Below, piece by piece: positions 45,840-53,966 of a stretch of DNA of 64,000 nt; within the stretch, counting starts at the first letter, position 1, and the number at the start of each line of letters is the position of its first letter. The notes below the pieces were generated by a model. That model was not told where the DNA came from and did no database searches. It was given only the letters and a program-made list of their open reading frames with translations. The DNA is taken from assembly GCF_035994185.1 (NCBI RefSeq), contig NZ_CP108538.1:8249501-8313500 (forward strand). Reading direction: 5' to 3'. Source of the DNA: Streptomyces sp. NBC_01217 (GTDB taxonomy: Bacteria > Actinomycetota > Actinomycetes > Streptomycetales > Streptomycetaceae). The position numbers were made by a program, and so were the translations under genes.

Positions 45840-47051
45840 TCAGCGGTACCAGCCGAACCGCTCGGCCATCACCGGCAGCCGGTCGGCGACGATGGCGTGG
45901 GCGGCGGCCCGCGGGGTGCAGCTGTCGGCCTCCGCTCGGGCCAGCATCAGGTCGATCAGGGCCCGCATGGCGCGGCGGGTGTGCCCGAACGCCTCGTCGG
46001 CGTCCGCGCCGATGTCACCGAACAGGGTCCACCACCACCAGGCGTTCGTACCGGAGTTGACGACCACATCCGGCAACACCGTGATCCCGCGTGCCGCAAG
46101 CAGCTCCTCGGCCTCCGCGAGCACCGGCATGTTCGCCGCCTCGACGACCCAGCGGGCCCGGATCCGGTACTGGTTGACGGCATCGATCGCGTACGAGACG
46201 GCCGCGGGCACCAGAATCTCGGCCTCCTGCTCCAGCCAGGCGTCCGGGGGCAGCTCCTGGTCACCGTCCCGGAGCGCGCCGCGGTCGACCGTCCCGTACC
46301 CGTCCCTGGCGGCCAGCAGCGCCTCGACGTCCAGGCCGGCCGGATTGGCGATCGTGCCCTTGACGTCGGCCACGGCGACCACCGTCAGCCCGGCCTGCGC
46401 CAGGAACCGTGCCGTCGCCCCGCCCATGGTGCCGAGACCCTGTACGGAGACCCTTGCCCCCCGGTACGGGACGCCTGCCCGGTCCAGCGCCGCGAGCGCC
46501 GACTCGGCGACCCCGCAGCCGCCGACCAGTTCGTCGAGCCCGATGCCGTCCACCTCGACGGCGAACGCGTCAGCCAGCCGCTGCCGGGCCGCCGCCTCGT
46601 CGTCGAGCAGCGGATAGACGGCCTGGACCGAGGAGACCAGCCCTGCCTCGGTCGCTGCCCGGTCCACGATGTCCTGGGTGAGTCCCAGGTCCTCGCCCGT
46701 CGTCCACATGTTCTCGACGTACGGGCGTACGGCCCGCAGATAGCGCACCAGAACGCCGTACGCCTCCGGGTCGCGCGGGTCGCAGTCGATGCCGCCCTTC
46801 GCGCCGCCGAGCGGTATGTAGCGGGCCCCCGTGTCATCGGCGTCGAAGTGCAGGGCCTCCTTCATGGTCATCCCGCGGGCCAGCCCCGCCACCTCGTCCA
46901 GGGTGCAGCCCGCCCGCATCCGCAGCCCGCCGCTGGACACACCGCGCACCAGCCGGTCCACGACCAGATGTCCCTGGCGGCCGGTGACGTGGTCGGTCCA
47001 GGTGAGTGAGATGAGCGGGGCGGTAGGGCGGGACACCGGAGGTGTCGTCAT
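45840..47051 (-). CDS. Glu/Leu/Phe/Val dehydrogenase family protein
   Basis: 403-aa amino-acid dehydrogenase: N-terminal catalytic domain with the glycine-rich YIPLGGAKGGIDCDP containing the substrate lysine, and a C-terminal NAD(P) Rossmann domain with VSVQGLGTMGGATARFLAQAG. It catalyses reversible oxidative deamination; sequence alone does not settle glutamate versus a branched-chain substrate. The block VVEAANMPVLAEAEELLAARG is family-typical. GGAGA lies 8 bases before ATG 47051. It is divergent from the PPOX enzyme across a 406-bp region holding two operator-like sites. Confidence 0.9.
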   Translation of the reverse strand: MTTPPVSRPTAPLISLTWTDHVTGRQGHLVVDRLVRGVSSGGLRMRAGCTLDEVAGLARGMTMKEALHFDADDTGARYIPLGGAKGGIDCDPRDPEAYGVLVRYLRAVRPYVENMWTTGEDLGLTQDIVDRAATEAGLVSSVQAVYPLLDDEAAARQRLADAFAVEVDGIGLDELVGGCGVAESALAALDRAGVPYRGARVSVQGLGTMGGATARFLAQAGLTVVAVADVKGTIANPAGLDVEALLAARDGYGTVDRGALRDGDQELPPDAWLEQEAEILVPAAVSYAIDAVNQYRIRARWVVEAANMPVLAEAEELLAARGITVLPDVVVNSGTNAWWWWTLFGDIGADADEAFGHTRRAMRALIDLMLARAEADSCTPRAAAHAIVADRLPVMAERFGWYR

Positions 47052-47292
47052 CGGGGGGTCTCCTCGGTCACGGTCGGTGATCACGGTCGGTGCGGGGGGT
47101 GGTCAGGGCCGGGGACAGGGCGCGCGAGCGCTACGGCCTGCCGGTGCGGGGACGCGGCCTCCGCGCCGGCCGGCGCCAGGTCTCGAACGCGCTGGTGAGC
47201 CTGTGCGCCGCTCAGGCCGGGAGGAACGGCCTCGCCGCCGCTCGACGACGTACTTCGCGGCTTCTCGGGCATGCCGTCTCCCTCCCGCTGCT

Positions 47293-47324
47293 TCCCGATA
47301 CTGAATCGCCGGTCAGTATCGGGA
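47293..47324. promoter_or_regulatory. Operator-like palindrome 1
   Basis: Perfect 12-bp arms TCCCGATACTGA and TCAGTATCGGGA around ATCGCCGG. Its core CTGAATCGCCGGTCAG is repeated with two changes at 47357-47372, 56 bp away. Confidence 0.5.
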
Positions 47325-47356
47325 GGCGGGAGCACCCCTGTCAATGGCGGCCACTG

Positions 47357-47372
47357 CTGAATCGTCGTTCAG
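47357..47372. promoter_or_regulatory. Operator-like palindrome 2
   Basis: CTGAATCGTCGTTCAG, an inverted repeat CTGAA-TCGTCG-TTCAG that matches the core of palindrome 1 at 14 of 16 positions. It lies about 85 bp upstream of the PPOX gene start. The rest of the 47,052-47,457 interval shows no gene I can support; one short minus-strand open frame there has no recognisable product. Confidence 0.5.
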
Positions 47373-47457
47373 TGGCCGGACCGCATCGGTCGGTGGTTCG
47401 CGGGGAGAACCCGGCCGAATGCGGAATCCTGTGACGGGCATGAACGTTGGATTCGGC

Positions 47458-47916
47458 ATGACGGGAATCGATGCACCGCAGGACGCGCTGCCCGGGCAGC
47501 CGGGGCTCCTCGGGCTGCTGGCGCAGGAGAGCGGTGGCGTGCTGGTGACGCTCAAGCGGGACGGCAGGCCCCAGCTGTCCAACGTCAATCACTTCTACTA
47601 CCCCGACGAGGGCATCGTCCGCGTCTCGATCACCGAGGACCGGGCGAAGACGAAGAACCTCCGTCGCGACCCCCGCGCGAGCTACCACGTCACGAGCGCG
47701 GACCGCTGGGCGTGGACGGTGGTGGACGGCACGGCCGAGCTGACCTCGGTCGCGGCCGACCCGCACGACGCGACGGTGGAGGAGCTGATCACGCTCTACC
47801 GCGACGTCCAGGGCGAACACCCCGACTGGGACGACTACCGCGCCGCGATGGTCCGGGACCGCCGTGTCGTGCTGCGGCTGCACGTCGAGCACGCGTACGG
47901 GCAGCCGCGTGGCTGA
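47458..47916 (+). CDS. PPOX class F420-dependent oxidoreductase
   Basis: 152-aa split-barrel flavin/F420-binding protein of the PPOX family (GLLAQESGGVLVTLKRDGRP near the N-terminus, then LSNVNHFYYPDEGIVRVSIT and YHVTSADRWAWTVVDGTAEL). The pattern of conserved residues is that of actinobacterial F420H2-dependent reductases rather than haem oxygenases; the substrate is unknown. I chose ATG 47458, giving MTGIDAPQDALPG; ATG 47440 is an alternative 6 codons upstream. Duplicated operator-like palindromes lie upstream and may control it. Confidence 0.85.
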   Translation: MTGIDAPQDALPGQPGLLGLLAQESGGVLVTLKRDGRPQLSNVNHFYYPDEGIVRVSITEDRAKTKNLRRDPRASYHVTSADRWAWTVVDGTAELTSVAADPHDATVEELITLYRDVQGEHPDWDDYRAAMVRDRRVVLRLHVEHAYGQPRG

Positions 47917-48014
47917 CGGAGCCGCGCCCGGTGGCCGGTCCTTCGGCCGTTCCGCTCTCGCACTGTCATACCCCCGCCCATAATGAGATGACACCGACTC
48001 CCTCAGGAGATGTT

Positions 48015-49208
48015 GTGACCGGCGCTGACCCCTTGCCTCCGCTCCGCACCCGGCTGCGTTCGCTGCGACCCGCCGCATTCGGCGCCGACCCGGGCGGTGC
48101 ACGCATGGAGCGTATCCGCCGCTCGCCCAACTTCGCCGACGGCGTCTTCCAGAACCCGGTGGGCGCACGGACGAGGCCGTCCGGATCCACTCTGGAGCTC
48201 GCGAAGGTCTACTTCCGCAAGGAGGAGCGGGCGCGCAGGGCACCGGCCGGCACCATGCCCGTCCACGCCACCACCTACGCCGACCTCGCCGAGCCGCCCG
48301 CGACCGGGCTGCGGCTCACCTGGATGGGCCATTCCAGCGTGCTCGCCGAGATCGACGGCCGCCGGATCCTCTTCGACCCGGTGTGGGGAGAGCGCTGTTC
48401 GCCCTTCGCCTTCGTCGGGCCCAAGCGGCTGCATCCCGTGCCGCTGCCCCTCGCCACGCTCGGCCCCGTCGACGCGGTGGTGATCTCGCACGACCACTAC
48501 GACCACCTCGATCTGCCGACGATCCGGTCCCTCGCCGGTACGGACACGGTGTTCGCCGTCCCGCTCGGTGTCGGCGCCCACCTGGAGCGGTGGGGCGTGT
48601 CCGCCGACCAGCTGCGCGAGCTGGACTGGAACGAGACCGCGCAGATCGCCGGGATCAGCCTCACCGCGACCCCGGCCCGGCATTTCTGCGGCCGCGGCCT
48701 GCGCAATCAGCAGCACACGCTCTGGGCCTCCTGGGCGGTCGCGGGGCCCGAGCACCGGATCTACCACAGCGGTGACACAGGCTATTTCCCCGGCTTCAAG
48801 GACATCGGCGCCGAGCACGGCCCGTTCGACGCGACGATGATCCAGATCGGCGCATACTCCGAGTACTGGCCCGACATCCACATGACCCCGGCCGAGGGCA
48901 TGCGGGCCCATCTGGACCTTCAGGGCGGCAAGCCGCACGGCGCGCTGCTCCCGATCCACTGGGCCACGTTCAACCTCGCGCCGCACGCATGGGCCGAGCC
49001 CGGCGAGTGGACCAGGGATGCCGCCGAGGAAGCCGGGCAGGCGGCCGCGTTTCCCCGGCCGGGCGAGCCCTTCGAACCCGCGGGGATCCTTCCCGTCGAT
49101 CCCTGGTGGCGCGCCGTGGCCGCCCCGATCGCACACCCCTGGCGCCGTACCAGGGCAGCGGACGTACCGCAGGCGAACCTCGATCTCGATCTCGCGGGAG
49201 AGCGTTGA
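48015..49208 (+). CDS. MBL-fold metallo-hydrolase (NAPE-PLD-like)
   Basis: 397-aa beta-lactamase-fold hydrolase with the metal-binding H-x-H-x-D-H as SHDHYDHLDL near residue 160, WMGHSSVLAEIDGRRILFDP before it, and later ligands in SGDTGYFPGF and LLPIHWATFNL. The arrangement resembles NAPE-phospholipase D/UlaG-like proteins, so a phosphodiester or lactone substrate is possible. AGGAG 5 bases before GTG 48015 decides the start; ATG 47988 lacks a ribosome-binding site. It lies about 100 bp downstream of the PPOX gene on the same strand and is followed by a terminator. Confidence 0.88.
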   Translation: MTGADPLPPLRTRLRSLRPAAFGADPGGARMERIRRSPNFADGVFQNPVGARTRPSGSTLELAKVYFRKEERARRAPAGTMPVHATTYADLAEPPATGLRLTWMGHSSVLAEIDGRRILFDPVWGERCSPFAFVGPKRLHPVPLPLATLGPVDAVVISHDHYDHLDLPTIRSLAGTDTVFAVPLGVGAHLERWGVSADQLRELDWNETAQIAGISLTATPARHFCGRGLRNQQHTLWASWAVAGPEHRIYHSGDTGYFPGFKDIGAEHGPFDATMIQIGAYSEYWPDIHMTPAEGMRAHLDLQGGKPHGALLPIHWATFNLAPHAWAEPGEWTRDAAEEAGQAAAFPRPGEPFEPAGILPVDPWWRAVAAPIAHPWRRTRAADVPQANLDLDLAGER

Positions 49209-49223
49209 CGCGCTGACACCGAG

Positions 49224-49257
49224 GCCCCACCCCTACGGCTCAAGGCCGGGGTGGGGC
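49224..49257 (+). terminator. Terminator of the MBL-fold gene
   Basis: 10-bp stem GCCCCACCCC / GGGGTGGGGC (49224-49233 with 49248-49257) followed by TTT, 16 bases after the stop codon. Confidence 0.75.
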
Positions 49258-49613
49258 TTTGTCGTTCCGGTGGTCACACTCTCGGCGAACGGGACGTCCG
49301 TCACGCCGGGCCGGAGCCGGTGTGCGATCAGGGGTTCGCTCAAGTAGGCCGTTCGGGGTGTCCGCCGACCCGGTGTCAATGCGGCGTAATCGGTCTCTCG
49401 TGCGAGACGTCATACCAGAGCGGGACGGATGGCGGGCAAGTTCGACAACTGCCCGTCGCACATGAGTGATTGACGACTACCGTGTGTGCCCGGTGATCAA
49501 CGGTGGGCTCATGTCCTTCGAGCCTGCCCGACCGATGAACCGAGCCTGACCGACCACCGTAGGTGCCACCGCATGAACGCCGATTCCTGGTGTCCCACGT
49601 ACCGAGGACGCTG
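49258..49613 (+). promoter_or_regulatory. Promoter and leader region of the conservon
   Basis: About 355 bp with no supported gene of normal size. It contains a small hairpin GTCTC-TCGTGC-GAGAC near 49,394-49,409 and TTGACG at 49,470, a possible -35 element. Near the end a 13-codon ORF starts at ATG 49573 behind AGGTG and stops at TGA 49612-49614, which shares its last base with the conservon ATG (TGATG), so it may couple translation. Confidence 0.4.
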
Positions 49614-51686
49614 ATGTCTCAACTTCGCGCACCCGAAGCGCGACCGGAACGCCGAGAGGGCGGACGGCACGGCCGACCGGGTGCCCGTTCCCGCTCGGCC
49701 ACGGCCAGGCCGCGCCCCGCCCAGCCGTCCCCCGAGGCGCGTATACGCCCCCAACTCCTGCGCACCGCGGTGCTGCCGACCCTTGCTGCCGTGCTGAGCG
49801 GAGCCGCGGCGGTCATCTTCACCGTCCGCTCCACCGGAGCCCCGCTGTCCGCAGAACTGTGGACCGCGCTGGGCGGGGCAGGTGCGCTGGCCGTCGCCGC
49901 CGTGGTGGCCGCGTACCTCGCCGCCAACCGCGTCGCCACCACCGTCTTCGGGCGCTGTCTGGCGCTCCGCCGGGTCAGCGCACAGGGCCAGGCCGAGCTC
50001 CAGCGGGTGGTGGAACAGCTCCGCAACGGAGAATCCGTGCCCGCCCGGAGGCCCGCGCACCCCGCCGCCCCCGGCAGCGACGCCTTCGAGCTGCTCGCGC
50101 AGGAACTGGGCCGCCAGCAGGAAGTCGCCGTCTCCGCGGTCGTGCAGGCGGCCCGGCTCTTCGATCACACCGGCGAGGACCAGAAGGTCGAGGTCTTCGT
50201 CAACCTCGCCCGAAGGCTGCAGTCGCTCGTGCACCGCGAGATCCAGCTGCTCGACGAGCTGGAGCACCAGGTCGAGGACCCCGATCTGCTCAAAGGGCTC
50301 TTCCACGTCGACCATCTCGCCACCCGCATCCGCAGGCACGCCGAGAATCTCGCCGTGCTCGGCGGCGCCGTCTCGCGGCGGCAGTGGAGCAACCCGGTCA
50401 CCATGACCGAGGTCCTGCGCTCGGCGATCGCCGAGGTCGAGCAGTATCCACGGGTCAAGCTGGTACCGCCGATCGACGGCACCCTGCGCGGACACGCCGT
50501 CGCCGATGTGATCCATCTGCTGGCCGAACTGGTCGAGAACGCCACCGTGTTCTCCGCCCCGCACACCCAAGTGCTGCTGCGCGCACAGCAGGTCACCGCC
50601 GGACTGGCCCTGGAGGTCGAGGACCGGGGCCTGGGCATGCCGGGCAACGAGCAGAAGCGGATGAACGCCCTGCTCGCCGCCCCCGACCAGGTCAATGTCG
50701 CCCACCTCCTCCAGGACGGCCGGATCGGCCTGTTCGTCGTCGCGTCACTCGCCCGACGGCACGGCATCGCGGTCCGGCTGCAGAGCAACATCTACGGAGG
50801 CACTCAGGCCGTACTCGTCCTCCCGCAGTCCCTGCTGGGTGTGGGCGGGGACGCGCCGGCCGGGGGCGACGCCGCCCCGGTCCCGCCCCCGGGGCCCGCA
50901 CACCGCCCGCCTGCCGAGGACGACACCGCAGGCCACCGCAGGCCGAACCCGGGCCTGCACCACGGTCCGGGCACGGCAGAGGGCCAGGGACCGAGCGGGA
51001 CACCGGGCCCCGCGCAGGCCCCGGCGCCCGCACCGGCCGCGCAGACGAGCGCCGACCGGCAGCAGCCGTATGTACCCAGCCAACCGCTTCGCCTGCATCA
51101 GCCGCCCCAGCAGGGGCGACACCAGGGCGAGGCCCCGCCGCTTCCCCTGCGCGCCGAGCGCCTCGACCGCCCCACACCGGCCGAGGCCCTCCCCGGAGTC
51201 CGGCGCACGGACGAAGCTCCTGCGATGCTCCGGACGGAGCCCGGAGTCGTACGCGGCACCATGGGCCGTCCCCAACTTCCCAGGCGCGCCAACCAGGAGC
51301 ATCTGGTTCCGCAGCTCAGGGAGGCACCGGCCCCGCGTACCGAGGACGAACAGGCTCTGCACGACCCGGGACTCATGGCGGCCTTCCGGCGGGGCATCGA
51401 ACTCGCGGAAGCCCGTACCGAATCCGAGACGGACACCGACCGGAGCCAGAACATCGACCGCAGCCGGGACACCGAGCAGAGCCCGGACACCGACCGCGGC
51501 CCGGACACCGGCCTCGAATCGGCTCCCCGGCAGACCCGGCAGACCCGGCAGCCCCGGACCCCGCCCGCCCCACTGCCGGTCCGCGGACTCACCACGGCCC
51601 TCGCCGCCCACCACCCCGACCGGGCCCCGGATCCGGACGCGGTCCCGGTCACCGATCCCCTCGAAGCGAATACCTCCAAGGAGTAG
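49614..51686 (+). CDS. cvnA: Conservon sensor ATPase CvnA
   Basis: 690-aa membrane histidine-kinase-like protein, the first component of a conservon, an actinobacterial signalling complex resembling a eukaryotic G-protein receptor. Two hydrophobic helices at ~50-110 (LPTLAAVLSGAAAVIFTV, GGAGALAVAAVVAAYLAANR) precede a dimerisation helix and a HATPase domain with the N box VIHLLAELVENATVFSAPHT near 300 and EDRGLGMPG. The C-terminal ~290 residues are disordered, Pro/Ala/Gln-rich, with a run of TDRS/DTDR-type repeats near 600-640. ATG 49614 follows GAGGACG. It is co-oriented with cvnB-D. Confidence 0.92.
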   Translation: MSQLRAPEARPERREGGRHGRPGARSRSATARPRPAQPSPEARIRPQLLRTAVLPTLAAVLSGAAAVIFTVRSTGAPLSAELWTALGGAGALAVAAVVAAYLAANRVATTVFGRCLALRRVSAQGQAELQRVVEQLRNGESVPARRPAHPAAPGSDAFELLAQELGRQQEVAVSAVVQAARLFDHTGEDQKVEVFVNLARRLQSLVHREIQLLDELEHQVEDPDLLKGLFHVDHLATRIRRHAENLAVLGGAVSRRQWSNPVTMTEVLRSAIAEVEQYPRVKLVPPIDGTLRGHAVADVIHLLAELVENATVFSAPHTQVLLRAQQVTAGLALEVEDRGLGMPGNEQKRMNALLAAPDQVNVAHLLQDGRIGLFVVASLARRHGIAVRLQSNIYGGTQAVLVLPQSLLGVGGDAPAGGDAAPVPPPGPAHRPPAEDDTAGHRRPNPGLHHGPGTAEGQGPSGTPGPAQAPAPAPAAQTSADRQQPYVPSQPLRLHQPPQQGRHQGEAPPLPLRAERLDRPTPAEALPGVRRTDEAPAMLRTEPGVVRGTMGRPQLPRRANQEHLVPQLREAPAPRTEDEQALHDPGLMAAFRRGIELAEARTESETDTDRSQNIDRSRDTEQSPDTDRGPDTGLESAPRQTRQTRQPRTPPAPLPVRGLTTALAAHHPDRAPDPDAVPVTDPLEANTSKE

Positions 51687-51693
51687 ATGCACC

Positions 51694-52128
51694 ATGGCGA
51701 CCGATATGTCGGCCGGTCAGGTCCCGGACCTCGACTGGCTGCTGAGCGGACTGGTCCAGCGCGTGCCGTACACACGCAGCGCAGTTCTCCTCTCCGCCGA
51801 CGGGCTGGTGAAATCTTTCCACGGCATGGACGCCGACAGCGCCGACCACATGGCGGCGCTGGCCGCCGGCCTGTACTCGCTCGGCCGCAGCGCTGGCGCC
51901 CGCTTCGGCGACAGCGGCGACGTACGGCAGGTGGTGGTCGAGCTCGACTCGACGCTGCTGTTCGTCTCCACCGCAGGGTCGGGCACCTGCCTCGCCGTGC
52001 TCGCCGGCCGCGAGGCGGACGCGGCAGTGCTCGGCTACGAGATGACCATGCTGGTCAAGAGCGTACGGCCCTATCTGATGACTCCGGCGAGACAGACCGC
52101 CGGGACACCGAGCGCCACGGGGCTGTGA
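51694..52128 (+). CDS. cvnB: Roadblock/LC7 domain protein CvnB
   Basis: 144-aa roadblock/LC7 protein (LDWLLSGLVQRVPYTRSAVL, LSADGLVKSFHGMDADSADH, VVVELDSTLLFVSTAGSGTC). In conservons this subunit bridges the sensor ATPase and the CvnD GTPase and probably acts on its nucleotide state. AAGGAG precedes ATG 51694. The stop overlaps the start of cvnC (GTGA). Confidence 0.94.
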   Translation: MATDMSAGQVPDLDWLLSGLVQRVPYTRSAVLLSADGLVKSFHGMDADSADHMAALAAGLYSLGRSAGARFGDSGDVRQVVVELDSTLLFVSTAGSGTCLAVLAGREADAAVLGYEMTMLVKSVRPYLMTPARQTAGTPSATGL

Positions 52129-52502
52129 GGGTGTCGGTTCCGCAGGACGGGCCGTTGCTCGACGACGCGGCAGGCCGGCTCATCCGCCCGTACACCGTGA
52201 GCAACGGCCGCACCCGTCCGACGACCGTGCTGGATCTGCTCTCCCTGGTGATGGCCACGGGGACCGAGCCGCAGATGCATCTCGGTCCCGAGCACTCCGT
52301 CGCGCTGGGGCTGTGCGGCGGCCCCACCTCGGTGGCCGAGATCGCCGCCCATCTGCGGCTGCCCGCAGTCGTCACCAAGGTCCTCGTCTCCGACCTGGTG
52401 GACTGCGGGGCAGTCACCGCGCACCCGCCCGCCTTCCATGACGTGCCCACCGACCGATCTCTGCTGGAGGCAGTGCTCGATGGCTTACGACGACAGCTCT
52501 GA
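52125..52502 (+). CDS. cvnC: DUF742 protein CvnC
   Basis: 125-aa DUF742 protein with the family N-terminus RLIRPYTVSNGRTRPTT and a winged-helix-like C-terminal half (TSVAEIAAHLRLPAVVTKVL, SDLVDCGAVTAHPP). It is the third conservon component, thought to sit in the complex with CvnA and CvnD. GTG 52125 overlaps the cvnB stop; GTG 52131 is an alternative. The gene overlaps cvnD by 23 bp. Confidence 0.93.
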   Translation: MRVSVPQDGPLLDDAAGRLIRPYTVSNGRTRPTTVLDLLSLVMATGTEPQMHLGPEHSVALGLCGGPTSVAEIAAHLRLPAVVTKVLVSDLVDCGAVTAHPPAFHDVPTDRSLLEAVLDGLRRQL

Positions 52503-53130
52503 CGGATTCGGCAGCTCAGCCGCGTACGAGAGCGGCACAGGCTCCGAATTCTTTCCCGTCGCGCTCAAAGTGCTGGTCGCAGGCGGGTTCGGCGTCGGCA
52601 AGACGACGTTCGTCGGCGCGGTCAGCGAGATCGCACCGCTGAGCACGGAAGAGCTGCTGACCCAGGTGAGCGCCGCCACCGACAGCCTCGACGGCATCGA
52701 GTCCAAGACCTCCACCACCGTGGCGATGGACTTCGGCCGCATCACGCTCGACGAGCAGCATGTGCTCTATCTGTTCGGCACCCCCGGCCAGGAGCGCTTC
52801 TGGTTCATGTGGGACGAGCTCTCGCAGGGGGCGCTCGGAGCGGTCGTGATCGCGGACACCCGCAGGCTTGAGGAGTGCTTCGCGGCCGTCGACTTCTTCG
52901 AGCGGCGCGGCATCGGATTCATCGTCGCGGTCAACGAGTTCGACGGTGCCTACCGCTACGCGCCGGAGGAGGTACGGGGCGCACTCGACCTGGGACCGGA
53001 CGTGCCGGTCGTGCTCTGCGACGCCCGGATCGCGAGCTCGGGCACCGGCGCACTGGTCACGCTGGTCCAGCACCTGATCAACGCCACCTCCGCCCCGGCC
53101 CCGCTGTCCGGCTTCGGGGCCCACCCGTGA
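52480..53130 (+). CDS. cvnD: Small GTP-binding protein CvnD
   Basis: 216-aa Ras-like GTPase of the conservon. The P-loop is AGGFGVGKTTFVGA near residue 30, the switch II region LFGTPGQERFWFMWDE is intact, and the guanine-specificity motif is the variant NEFD instead of NKxD, as in other CvnD proteins. It cycles at the inner face of the membrane with the CvnA-C complex. ATG 52480 lies within the 3' end of cvnC, preceded by GGAGG; the stop overlaps the next gene (GTGA). Confidence 0.94.
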   Translation: MAYDDSSDGFGSSAAYESGTGSEFFPVALKVLVAGGFGVGKTTFVGAVSEIAPLSTEELLTQVSAATDSLDGIESKTSTTVAMDFGRITLDEQHVLYLFGTPGQERFWFMWDELSQGALGAVVIADTRRLEECFAAVDFFERRGIGFIVAVNEFDGAYRYAPEEVRGALDLGPDVPVVLCDARIASSGTGALVTLVQHLINATSAPAPLSGFGAHP

Positions 53131-53714
53131 CCCGGCATGCCTCCGGTCGGCTGCTGCTCACGCCGGTCGACCGCGACGCCCTCGTCCGTACCCAGCGACT
53201 GCGGACCCTGGGCCTCGGAGAACGTGCCGATGCCTCGTTCGACAACTTCGACGCCTTCGCCGACCGGGTGGCCGAAGTGACCGAGGTTCCCTTCTCGATG
53301 GTCAACTTCATCGACGGGAACCGGCAGTTCTTCGCCGGCCTGCACACCCCGGCCGGCACACGCAAGGGCTCCGACCTGGGCGCCGCGGCCGCGGGCAGTG
53401 GTCACGGCGGCCGGTATGTGGCCATGGACCGCGGTTACTGCCCGCATGTCGTCGTACGGCGCAAGGCGCTCGTCCTGGAGGACGTCTGCGACTACCCACG
53501 ATTCGCCGGGAACCCGGTGGTCGACGAAATAGGCATCCGCTCCTACCTCGGCGCGCCCCTCATCGACCGCACCGGCATCGCACTGGGCGCCGTCTGCGCG
53601 GTCGACACCGTGCCCCGCCCATGGGGCAGGGCAGGCCTCGACACGATCAAGTCCCTGGCTCAGGAACTCGTCGGGCACATCCACCGGCGGGAGGACAACA
53701 GCTTCGGAATCTGA
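53127..53714 (+). CDS. GAF domain protein of the conservon operon
   Basis: 195-aa single GAF domain protein (ADRVAEVTEVPFSMVNFIDG, AMDRGYCPHVVVRRKALVLE, GIRSYLGAPLIDRTGIALGA). GAF domains bind small ligands; here it is translationally coupled to cvnD through a GTGA overlap and so is probably a sensor or effector of the same signalling unit. Some conservons have a cytochrome P450 gene next; none follows here. The last ~10 residues overlap no other gene. The ligand is unknown. Confidence 0.88.
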   Translation: MTRHASGRLLLTPVDRDALVRTQRLRTLGLGERADASFDNFDAFADRVAEVTEVPFSMVNFIDGNRQFFAGLHTPAGTRKGSDLGAAAAGSGHGGRYVAMDRGYCPHVVVRRKALVLEDVCDYPRFAGNPVVDEIGIRSYLGAPLIDRTGIALGAVCAVDTVPRPWGRAGLDTIKSLAQELVGHIHRREDNSFGI

Positions 53715-53940
53715 CCGTGCGGGTCCGCGCAGCCGGTCCGAGAGTCCGGGCGGCCGGTCCGCGAACAAAGGCCGAGCGGGAGCCGACCGGGGAAGGCGCT
53801 GCGCCCGGCCGTCCGGAACCTGGACAGCCGGACCCGCACGGTGAAGACCGTGAGGTCCGGCACCGGACGCGTGGCACTCTCCCAGGTGCTCGTCCACCCG
53901 TAGGGTCCTTCGTCCGGATCCTGCCGAGCCAGCGCCCGAA

Positions 53941-53966
53941 CGCCGCCGGTCACCCCACCGGCGGCG
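53941..53966 (-). terminator. Terminator hairpin at the lacI-type gene stop
   Basis: 10-bp perfect stem CGCCGCCGGT / ACCGGCGGCG (53941-53950 with 53957-53966) and a 6-base loop, overlapping the minus-strand stop codon at 53950. The rest of the 53,715-53,949 convergent gap shows no gene. Confidence 0.5.

Noticed and set aside
47081..47344. Short minus-strand frame as a TetR gene owning the nearby palindromes
   Set aside because: No helix-turn-helix or other recognisable sequence in any frame; left unassigned.
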